A stretch of 64,000 nucleotides of DNA from Streptomyces sp. NBC_01775 (GTDB lineage: Bacteria > Actinomycetota > Actinomycetes > Streptomycetales > Streptomycetaceae): assembly GCF_035917675.1 (NCBI RefSeq), contig NZ_CP109104.1, forward strand, positions 7,316,001-7,380,000, read 5' to 3'. Within the stretch, counting starts at the first letter, position 1. The number at the start of each line of letters is the position of its first letter. Below the pieces are notes generated by a model. That model saw nothing but the letters and a program-made list of their open reading frames with translations. It had not been told where the DNA came from and did not search any database. Made by a program: the position numbers and the translations under genes. Of the stretch, positions 55,371 to 64,000 are shown piece by piece.

Positions 55371-56893
55371 GGCCGGCGCCAGCTCCGTCCGTCGCGTGCG
55401 AGCATCTCGTCGGCTGCCTGGGGCCCCCAGGTCCCGGCGGGGTACTGCTCGGGCTTGCCGTGCTTGTCCCAGTACTCCTCGACGGGGTCGAGGATCTCCC
55501 AGGAACGCTCGACCTCCTGGTGCCGCGGGAAGAGGTTCGCGTCGCCCAGCAGGACGTCGAGGAGGAGGCGTTCGTACGCCTCGGGGCTGGACTCGGTGAA
55601 GGACTCGCCGTAGGCGAAGTCCATGGTCACGTCGCGGATCTCCATCTGGGTGCCGGGCACCTTGGAGCCGAAGCGGATCGTGACGCCCTCGTCCGGCTGG
55701 ACGCGGATGACCAGCGCGTTCTGACCCAGCTCCTGGGTTTCGGTGGCGTCGAAGGGGGAGTGCGGCGCCCGCTGGAACATGACGGCGATCTCGGTGACGC
55801 GGCGGCCCAGACGCTTGCCCGTGCGCAGATAGAAGGGGACGCCTGCCCAGCGGCGATTGTCGATCTCCAGCTTGACCGCCGCGTAGGTGTCGGTCTTCGA
55901 CTTGGGGTCGATGCCGTCCTCGTCGAGGTAGCCGGGCACCTTCTCGCCGCCCTGCCAGCCCGCGGCGTACTGGCCGCGCACCGTGTGCTTGCCCAGATCC
56001 TTGGGCAGCCGCACGGAGTTGAGGACCTTCAGCTTCTCGGTCAGCAGCGCCTTGGCGTCGAAGGAGGTGGGCTCCTCCATGGCGGTCAGGGCGAGGAGCT
56101 GGAGGAGGTGGTTCTGGATGACGTCACGGGCCGAGCCGATGCCGTCGTAGTATCCGGCGCGACCGCCGATGCCGATGTCCTCGGCCATGGTGATCTGTAC
56201 GTGGTCGACGTAGCCGCGGTTCCACAGCGGCTCGAACATCGTGTTGGCGAAGCGGACGGCCAGGATGTTCTGGACCGTCTCCTTGCCGAGGTAGTGGTCG
56301 ATGCGGAAGACCTCGGCAGGCTTGAACACCTCGTGGACGACGGAGTTCAGGTCCTGCGCGGACTTCAGGTCGTGCCCGAACGGCTTCTCGATGACGGCGC
56401 GGCGCCAGGAGTCGGGGCCGGAGTCGGACAGCCCGTGCTTCTTGAGCTGGGAGACGACGGTGGGGAAGAACTTGGGCGGCACAGAGAGGTAGAAGGCGAA
56501 GTTGCCGCCGGTGCCGCGCGACTTGTCCAGCTCGTCGATGGTGGCCTTGAGCGTCTCGAAGGCGTGGTCGTCGTGGAACTCGCCCGACACGAAGCGCATG
56601 CCCTCGGCGAGCTGCTGCCAGACCTCCTCGCGGAAGGTGGTGCGCGCGTGCTCCTTGACGGCGTCGTGCACGACCTGTGCGAAGTCCTCGTCCTCCCAGT
56701 CGCGCCGGGCGAAGCCCACGAGGGAGAACCCCGGGGGGAGAAGGCCGCGGTTGGCGAGATCGTAGACGGCAGGCATCAGCTTTTTACGTGACAAATCACC
56801 CGTGACGCCAAAGATGACCAGACCCGACGGCCCCGCGATACGCGGGAGCCGACGGTCCTGGGCGTCACGCAGCGGGTTGGCTGCGCTGCTCAA
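55367..56893 (-). CDS. zwf: Glucose-6-phosphate 1-dehydrogenase
   Basis: The 508-aa enzyme performs the first, NADP-reducing step of the oxidative pentose phosphate pathway. The dinucleotide-binding site is seen in GVTGDLSRKKLMPAVYDLAN near 30-50, and the active site in FRIDHYLGKETVQNILAVRF near 197-216, with His and Lys intact. GRRVTEIAVMFQRAPH and DVLLGDANLFPRHQEVE near the end are canonical. It is the first gene of the zwf-opcA-pgl unit, directly after tal (5-bp gap), and probably transcribed from the tkt/tal promoter. Confidence 0.97.
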   Translation of the reverse strand: MSSAANPLRDAQDRRLPRIAGPSGLVIFGVTGDLSRKKLMPAVYDLANRGLLPPGFSLVGFARRDWEDEDFAQVVHDAVKEHARTTFREEVWQQLAEGMRFVSGEFHDDHAFETLKATIDELDKSRGTGGNFAFYLSVPPKFFPTVVSQLKKHGLSDSGPDSWRRAVIEKPFGHDLKSAQDLNSVVHEVFKPAEVFRIDHYLGKETVQNILAVRFANTMFEPLWNRGYVDHVQITMAEDIGIGGRAGYYDGIGSARDVIQNHLLQLLALTAMEEPTSFDAKALLTEKLKVLNSVRLPKDLGKHTVRGQYAAGWQGGEKVPGYLDEDGIDPKSKTDTYAAVKLEIDNRRWAGVPFYLRTGKRLGRRVTEIAVMFQRAPHSPFDATETQELGQNALVIRVQPDEGVTIRFGSKVPGTQMEIRDVTMDFAYGESFTESSPEAYERLLLDVLLGDANLFPRHQEVERSWEILDPVEEYWDKHGKPEQYPAGTWGPQAADEMLARDGRSWRRP

Positions 56894-56898
56894 TTCGC

Positions 56899-58017
56899 TT
56901 ACGCCTCCTTCGGGGCGAGGCGCTGAAGCTCGGCCTCGGTGGACTTCAGCAGGTCGTTCCAGGCGTCCTCGAACTTCTGCACGCCCTCGTCCTCCAGCAC
57001 CTTCACGACGTCGTCGTAGGAGATGCCGAGCTTGGCGATGCCGTCCAGAACGGCCTGCGCCTCCTCGTAGGTGCCGCGGACCGCGTCACCGGCGATCTCG
57101 CCGTGGTCGGCGGTGGCCTCCAGCGTGGCCTCCGGCATGGTGTTGACCGTGTTCGGCGCCACCAGCTCCGTGACGTAGAGCGTGTCCGGCAGCTCCGGGT
57201 CCTTCACGCCGGTGGAGGCCCACAGGGGGCGCTGCTGGTTGGCGCCGGAGCGCTCCAGCTCCTGCCAGCGGTCGGAGGCGATGACCTGCTCGTACGCCTG
57301 GTAGGCGAGCCGGGCGTTGGCGATGGCCGACTTGCTCTTCAGCTGCTTGGCCTGGTCCGTGCCGACGGCGGCGAGCCGCTTGTCGATCTCGGAGTCCACG
57401 CGGGAGACGAAGAACGAGGCCACCGAGTGGATCTGCGAGAGATCCAGGCCCAGGGCCTTGGCCTTCTCCAGGCCCGCCAGGTAGGCGTCCATCACGGCGC
57501 GGTAGCGCTCCAGGGAGAAGATCAGCGTGACGTTGACGCTGATGCCCTTGCCGATGGTCTCGGTGATCGCCGGCAGGCCCGCCTCGGTCGCCGGGATCTT
57601 GATGAAGGTGTTCGGACGGTCCACCAGCCACGCCAGCTGCCGGGCCTCGGCCACCGTGGCGCGGGTGTTGTGCGCCAGGCGCGGGTCGACCTCGATGGAG
57701 ACCCGTCCGTCCTTGCCGTCGGTGGCGTCGAAGACCGGGCGCAGCACGTCGGCCGCGTCCCGGACGTCCGCCGTGGTGATCATGCGGAGGGCCTCTTCGA
57801 CGGAGACCCGGCGCGCCGCCAGATCGGCCACCTGCTGCTCGTAGCCGTCACCGGCCGAGATGGCCTTCTGGAAGATCGACGGGTTGGTGGTGACACCCAC
57901 CACGTGCTGCTCGTCGATCAGCTCGCCGAGGCCGCCCGACGTGATGCGCTTGCGCGACAGGTCGTCCAGCCAGATCGCGACGCCTTCGTCGGAGAGGCGC
58001 TTGAGTGCGTCTGTCAT
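56899..58017 (-). CDS. tal: Transaldolase
   Basis: The 372-aa enzyme moves a dihydroxyacetone unit between pentose-phosphate sugars. Family features are [13 protein letters not shown] near 40, the Schiff-base Lys in [15 protein letters not shown] near 138, and [20 protein letters not shown]. It belongs to the long actinobacterial transaldolase form. I chose ATG 58017, the family start ([12 protein letters not shown]), preceded by AGGAG; a start at 58068 would add an unrelated 17-residue leader. It lies between tkt and zwf, same strand. Confidence 0.96.
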   Translation of the reverse strand: MTDALKRLSDEGVAIWLDDLSRKRITSGGLGELIDEQHVVGVTTNPSIFQKAISAGDGYEQQVADLAARRVSVEEALRMITTADVRDAADVLRPVFDATDGKDGRVSIEVDPRLAHNTRATVAEARQLAWLVDRPNTFIKIPATEAGLPAITETIGKGISVNVTLIFSLERYRAVMDAYLAGLEKAKALGLDLSQIHSVASFFVSRVDSEIDKRLAAVGTDQAKQLKSKSAIANARLAYQAYEQVIASDRWQELERSGANQQRPLWASTGVKDPELPDTLYVTELVAPNTVNTMPEATLEATADHGEIAGDAVRGTYEEAQAVLDGIAKLGISYDDVVKVLEDEGVQKFEDAWNDLLKSTEAELQRLAPKEA

Positions 58018-58105
58018 GGGGTTTGCATCTCCTGTGCTCGTTGAAGCTTTCTGTTGTGCCGCCGGCACCGGCCCGTCGACGACGGAGCCGGCGCCCGCGG
58101 CGCGG

Positions 58106-60181
<2,076 letters not shown>

Positions 60182-60614
60182 CCTGCGTCAGGGCTCCTCT
60201 CCACATGTTCGATGGCCGGTGTGTGCGCTCACCGGGCGGTGTCGAGCGTACCTCTGCCGGGACGTGCGGCTTTTCGCGTGTTCACTGTCCGGTCGCCTCC
60301 CGCGCCTGGGCCGCCATCCAGGAAAACGAGGGAAGGAAATGTGCTATTCCCACCGGTTGGCCGTGCCGGGCACGGCACGCCTCTCCAGGCTGCCGCGTGT
60401 GCCCCCGTTCCGCCTGTCGAACACGGACCGTCCACCGAACACGGACCGTCTGCCGGATGGCGAAGGAAGCCAACACGAGCGACCCCCCATGACAGGCGAT
60501 GTATCGCCAACGTCTAAAGTGGCTTGGTACGCGCGAGCTTGGCCGGGCCTGCACATTTCGTGCGGCACGGGCCCGACAGCTCGCTGGTTCCTTATGAGGC
60601 GATCAGAGGTGTCC
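60182..60614. other. Divergent control region between tkt and ctaB (433 bp)
   Basis: No gene is supported in this stretch. It must hold the promoters for tkt (minus) and ctaB (plus). The only structure I see is a 15-bp direct repeat, CGAACACGGACCGTC at 60418-60432 and again at 60436-60450, an 18-bp period that could place two regulator sites on one DNA face or be simple duplication. Confidence 0.6.
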
Positions 60615-61553
60615 GTGACGGCCGTCGAAACCCGTCCAGCGGGGGCGCTGGACAGCAGCGGCCACCGGCCGTTCGGGGCCCGCGTGAAGGCGTTCATCGA
60701 GCTGACCAAGCCGCGGATCATCGAGTTGCTCCTCATGACCACCATCCCGGTCATGTTCCTCGCGGCGCAAGGTGTCCCCGACCTCAAGCTCGTGCTGATC
60801 ACCTGCCTCGGCGGTTATCTGTCCGCGGGCGGCGCCAGCGCGCTGAACATGTACATCGACCGGGACATCGACGCGCTGATGCACCGCACCGAGCAGCGCC
60901 CCCTGGTCACCGGAATGGTCAGTCCGCGCGAGTGCCTGGTCTTCGGCATCAGCCTCGCCATCGTCTCCACCCTGCTGTTCGGGCTGCTGGTCAACTGGCT
61001 GTCCGCGGCACTGGCGTTGGGCGCGCTCCTCTTCTACGTCGTCGTCTACACGATGATCCTCAAGCGGCGCACCTCCCAGAACATCGTCTGGGGCGGCATC
61101 GCGGGCTGCATGCCCGTCCTCATCGGCTGGTCCTCGGTCACGAACGACGTCAGCTGGGCGGCCGTCATCCTCTTCCTGGTGATCTTCTTCTGGACGCCGC
61201 CGCACTACTGGCCGCTGTCCATGAAGGTCAAGGAGGACTACCAGCGGGCCGGAGTGCCGATGCTGCCGGCCATCGCCAGCAACGTCACCGTCGCCACCCA
61301 GATCGTCGTCTACAGCTGGGTGATGGTGCTCGTCTCCCTGCTGCTGTGGCCGCTGGGCTACGTCGGCTGGTTCTACCCGCTGGTCGCGGTCCTGGCGGGC
61401 GGGCTGTGGCTCTGGGAGGCGCACGCGCTGCGCTCGCGCGCCCGTGCGGGGCTGACCGGGGCCAAGCTCAAGGAGATGCGGCTCTTCCACTGGTCGATCA
61501 CCTACGTCTCGCTGGTCTTCATCGCCGTGGCGGTCGACCCCTTCCTGCGCTGA
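60615..61553 (+). CDS. ctaB: Protoheme IX farnesyltransferase (heme O synthase)
   Basis: This 312-aa membrane enzyme attaches a farnesyl group to heme B to make heme O, the first step toward heme A for cytochrome c oxidase. The prenyl-diphosphate Asp motif is in [20 protein letters not shown] near 85-105, and the second motif region is [19 protein letters not shown] near 195. Nine membrane helices are predicted. I prefer GTG 60615, with AGAGG five bases upstream; GTG 60609 and ATG 60594 are alternatives. ctaA, the next enzyme, is at the right edge of the window. Confidence 0.95.
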   Translation: MTAVETRPAGALDSSGHRPFGARVKAFIELTKPRIIELLLMTTIPVMFLAAQGVPDLKLVLITCLGGYLSAGGASALNMYIDRDIDALMHRTEQRPLVTGMVSPRECLVFGISLAIVSTLLFGLLVNWLSAALALGALLFYVVVYTMILKRRTSQNIVWGGIAGCMPVLIGWSSVTNDVSWAAVILFLVIFFWTPPHYWPLSMKVKEDYQRAGVPMLPAIASNVTVATQIVVYSWVMVLVSLLLWPLGYVGWFYPLVAVLAGGLWLWEAHALRSRARAGLTGAKLKEMRLFHWSITYVSLVFIAVAVDPFLR

Positions 61554-61668
61554 GCCCCGCACCGCGCTTCGCGGCACGCACGGCCTCGCGTACACGCTTT
61601 CTCGCACACGACCTTCACGTAAACGGCCCTCGCGTACACGGCCTCGCGAACCCGACCCCGCGTACACA

Positions 61669-61714
61669 CGCACTCCGGCCCCTCCCGCTCGGCGCGGGCA
61701 GGGGCCGGAGTGCG
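61669..61714. terminator. Long hairpin terminator between ctaB and the convergent gene
   Basis: CGCACTCCGGCCCCT (61669-61683) pairs perfectly with 61700-61714, and the loop itself folds (CCCGC with GCGGG). It lies between two convergent stops and can act in both directions. Confidence 0.88.
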
Positions 61715-61734
61715 TGGTGCCGTCCTGCGGGGTG

Positions 61735-62088
61735 CTATGTGCTCGCCGGGTTTGCGAGGTTCGTGGGATTCGCAGGGTTCGCGGGGCCGCCGATCTGGAC
61801 GCCGGCCATCCGCTCCCACTCGTAGGGGCCGGTGCGCACCCGCTCGGCCAGCTCGCTGTCGAAGTTCTCCTTGAGCGCGATCCCGGCCCGCTCCGCGGCG
61901 TCCTCGGCGACATCGCGGGACGGGGCCATCAGGTCGCCCCAGCCGCCGTCCGCACCGACCAGGACGATACGGAAACCGGCCTCGCCCACATAGGCGATCT
62001 GTCCCTCGGCGCTGCCGCCGTGCCGCCCGGCGAAGGCGCTGATCTGCTTGGCGAGCCGGGCCGCCCGCCTGCTGTTGTCTGCTGCCAT
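61735..62088 (-). CDS. Conserved hypothetical protein
   Basis: This 117-aa soluble protein, small and alpha/beta in appearance, reads LAKQISAFAGRHGGSAEGQI, then VLVGADGGWGDLMAPS and TGPYEWERMAGVQIGGP. This pattern is common in Streptomyces next to ctaB but has no known function. The start is ATG 62088. The last 14 residues are repeats of Ala-Asn-Pro encoded by a 9-bp DNA repeat near 61745-61785, an unusual tail. It is convergent with ctaB and divergent from the amidohydrolase-like gene. Confidence 0.75.
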   Translation of the reverse strand: MAADNSRRAARLAKQISAFAGRHGGSAEGQIAYVGEAGFRIVLVGADGGWGDLMAPSRDVAEDAAERAGIALKENFDSELAERVRTGPYEWERMAGVQIGGPANPANPTNLANPAST

Positions 62089-62221
62089 GACGCTGATGCT
62101 ACCGGCGGGTAAGCGAACAGGCGAGGGGCCCGAGCTCCCCGTACGGCTGCGGCCCGGCTCCGGCCCGCGACCGCGACCTGAGCGACCTTCGGACGTTAAC
62201 CAGCGGGGGAGAGGAGGGCGG

Positions 62222-63379
62222 ATGGCTGCTGTCTCACGGGAAGCGCTCTCTCGGGCACCGTTCCTCCGCGGACCGATCATCGACCAGTACGCCCGCGGTG
62301 TAGTGCACACAGAGCTGGGGCTGCGGACCTTCGAGACCCGGCTGGCGGCGGCCACCCGCTGCGGCACACCGGTGCACGGCACCTTCTACGACAGCCCGCA
62401 CGGGCTCGCGCTGCGCCGCTGGTGCCCGCCGCTGCTCGGCCTGGAGCCGCACTGCTCGCCGGTCCGGTATCTGGCACGGCGCCGCGAGCTGGGGGCCTAC
62501 GCCGCCTCCCGGGCACTGCTGCGGGGTAGCGGAATCGGCTGCTTCCTGATGGCGGATTCCGGTGGCGCACCGGATGAGGGCCGCGCACCGGATGAGGGCC
62601 GCGCACCGGGTGAAGGCTGGGCGACGGGAGAACGCGCCGCACCGGATGAGGACGCGGACGGGGGGCTGTGCTCGCCGGGGGAACTGGCCGCCGCCTCCGG
62701 CACGCGGGTGGGCGAAAGCGTCCGGCTGGAGGCGCTGGCCGCGCAGGTCGCCGATACGTCGGGGACCGTGCGCGGCTTCGTCGCCAACGCCGCCGAGGCC
62801 CTGTACGGGGCGGCGGAGCGGGCCGTGGCCTTTCTCTGTGAGGCGGCCTTCCTGGAGGGCGAGCCGCCCGGCCCGCAGGAGGTGCACCGGGCGGCGGGCA
62901 GATGGCTGCGGACGAGACCCGCCGGGGGAGCGCCGAGCGGGGAGCCCGCGCTGCTGCGCCATCTGGTGTGGAGCGCGCTCGTCACGGGGCGGGCCGTGCA
63001 GCTGCGCTGCGACGATCCAGGGCCGCTGGCCCGCTTTCTGCGGGCGACGGCGGGACGCGGACCGGAGGTGGTCCTGCTGCCCCGGGCCCCGCACCACAGG
63101 GCCGCCGCGCGGCTGGCCGCTGTCTTCCCGCACGTGTACGCGGATGTGGGGCCCTGCCCGGCCGGGACGCTGGCCGAGGCCCCCTTCGGCAAGCTGCTCT
63201 TCTCCTCCGGCGCCCGCACGCTTCCCGAGCTGTACGTCGTGCGGGCGCGTGCCTTCACCGCGGAGATGGAGCGGCTGCTGTCAGGGTGGACGCGCGAGGG
63301 GGTGTGCTCCCGCGTGGACGCCGTCCGAATCGCCGGACGGATCGCTCACGGGAACGCACGCCGGCTCTACCGGCTGTGA
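62222..63379 (+). CDS. Amidohydrolase-superfamily-like protein lacking the first HxH metal motif
   Basis: The 385-aa protein starts at ATG 62222 after GAGAGGAGG. The first strand reads PIIDQYARGVVHTELGLRTFE, where amidohydrolases of this group usually have DxHxHG; here Tyr and Arg replace the metal-binding histidines. Later parts fit the TIM-barrel family: LRCDDPGPLARFLRA, VVLLPRAPHHRAAARLAAVFP, VYADVGP and EAPFGKLLFSSGA, with the ending GNARRLYRL. A Gly/Asp/Glu/Arg-rich insert with GRAPDEGRAPDEG repeats lies near 115-135. Without the metal ligands it may be inactive or have another role. Its end overlaps the convergent ctaA by 13 bp. Confidence 0.75.
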   Translation: MAAVSREALSRAPFLRGPIIDQYARGVVHTELGLRTFETRLAAATRCGTPVHGTFYDSPHGLALRRWCPPLLGLEPHCSPVRYLARRRELGAYAASRALLRGSGIGCFLMADSGGAPDEGRAPDEGRAPGEGWATGERAAPDEDADGGLCSPGELAAASGTRVGESVRLEALAAQVADTSGTVRGFVANAAEALYGAAERAVAFLCEAAFLEGEPPGPQEVHRAAGRWLRTRPAGGAPSGEPALLRHLVWSALVTGRAVQLRCDDPGPLARFLRATAGRGPEVVLLPRAPHHRAAARLAAVFPHVYADVGPCPAGTLAEAPFGKLLFSSGARTLPELYVVRARAFTAEMERLLSGWTREGVCSRVDAVRIAGRIAHGNARRLYRL

Positions 63380-64000
63380 GCGGGTGAGGCATCCGGTGCT
63401 TCGGGAACTTCCGCTGCATCCGGTTCGACGGGCTTTTCCGCGGCATCCGGTACATCGGATCGCTCCTGGCCGACGGCGGGCGCCGGTACGGTCGCCTTCG
63501 CGGTCTGTGGCAGCCCGCGCTCCCGCATCGACATCAGCACGCGCAGTGCGCCGACCCACACCACCGTCGAGCCCAGCAGGTGCAGCGCGACGAGGACCTC
63601 CGGCATGTCAGTGAAGTACTGGACGTAGCCGATGACGCCCTGCGCGAGCAGGACGAGCAGGAAGGTGCGGGTGGCCCGCCGGGGCCCGGCGGGCGCGTCG
63701 ACGGCGCGCAGGACGAACCACAGCGCCAGCGTCAGCACGATCACGATCCAGGCGAAGGCGCCGTGCGTCTGCGCGGCCAGCTTCACCTCGATGGGCATGC
63801 GCGGGACCTCGCTGCTGTCGCCCGCGTGCGGCCCCGCGCCGGTGACGACGGTGCCCGCGGCGACGAGGAGGCCCGAGAAGACGACCAGCACGGCCGCCAG
63901 CTTCTTGACCGGCTTGCCGACCAGCGGCCTGGGCGGGGTGTCGCCCTCGCGGACGCGCATCCAGGTCAAGGCGGTGACGGTCAGCAACGCCATGGCCGCC
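63367..64000 (-). CDS. ctaA: Heme A synthase, partial (runs off the right edge)
   Basis: The C-terminal part of a COX15/CtaA membrane enzyme that oxidises heme O to heme A. Conserved pieces are the extracellular histidine helix AAQTHGAFAWIVIVLTLALW, the loop RMPIEVKL, and ALHLLGSTVVWVGALRVLM with a second heme-ligand His. The start lies beyond base 64000, as the frame stays open to the edge. The C-terminal 55 residues form an Ala/Pro/Glu/Val-rich cytosolic tail. It partners ctaB, 2 kb away. Confidence 0.9.
   Translation of the reverse strand, partial: AAMALLTVTALTWMRVREGDTPPRPLVGKPVKKLAAVLVVFSGLLVAAGTVVTGAGPHAGDSSEVPRMPIEVKLAAQTHGAFAWIVIVLTLALWFVLRAVDAPAGPRRATRTFLLVLLAQGVIGYVQYFTDMPEVLVALHLLGSTVVWVGALRVLMSMRERGLPQTAKATVPAPAVGQERSDVPDAAEKPVEPDAAEVPEAPDASPAHSR

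Overview
This window looks like chromosome from a Streptomyces-type actinomycete. GC content is very high, third codon positions are almost always G or C, starts are often GTG, many genes overlap by four bases (GTGA or ATGA), and the marker genes whiA, rapZ, yvcK, opcA and an RbpA-family gene are present. The right-hand 30 kb keeps the usual Streptomyces order: uvrC-rapZ-yvcK-whiA-gap-pgk-tpiA-secG-rbpA-like-pgi ... pgl-opcA-zwf-tal-tkt, with ctaB divergent and ctaA at the edge. No rRNA, tRNA, CRISPR array or insertion sequence was recognised.

Left part (1-18.5 kb) is accessory in character. It opens with a divergent pair: a partial helical protein, and a TIR/NB-ARC (STAND) protein whose C-terminal domain is homologous to that neighbour. 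Next come a 5'-truncated MMPL transporter remnant beside a 15-bp minisatellite, an SNF2 helicase/SWIM zinc-finger pair, a decayed SDR oxidoreductase gene, and a 22-bp tandem duplication. Single genes follow: a Pro/Gln-rich protein, a TPR protein, a methyltransferase, a lone MazF/PemK-like protein, an MHYT sensor, a PIG-L deacetylase, an MFS transporter and an alkyl-DNA repair methyltransferase.

The middle part (18.5-40.7 kb) holds three nucleotide-excision-repair genes, uvrB, uvrA and uvrC, scattered among other genes. uvrB, and less exactly uvrC, are preceded by a RecA-NDp-type DNA-damage promoter whose -10 ends 7 nt before ATG, which suggests leaderless, PafBC-type control. Between uvrB and uvrA lies a stress and metal block: a TerD protein, a TerD fusion with an FtsK-like domain, and a TerC membrane protein. 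The TerC gene follows a well-formed yybP-ykoY (Mn2+) riboswitch with a readable Shine-Dalgarno switch. A large secreted phosphodiester glycosidase/metallophosphoesterase and a Tat lipoprotein with a Rieske centre follow, then a mycothiol-dependent enzyme, an MBL hydrolase and a DECH-type helicase with an unassigned C-terminal half.

The right part is central carbon metabolism. Lower glycolysis (gap, pgk, tpiA), pgi, and the oxidative and non-oxidative pentose phosphate genes (zwf, opcA, pgl, tal, tkt) are present, divided by strong hairpin terminators. Between pgi and pgl sits a three-gene cassette (small protein, WXG-type 778-aa protein, lipoprotein) that looks inserted and may be a secretion or toxin-like system. 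The right edge has heme O synthase (ctaB), a small conserved protein, an amidohydrolase-like protein and a partial heme A synthase (ctaA).
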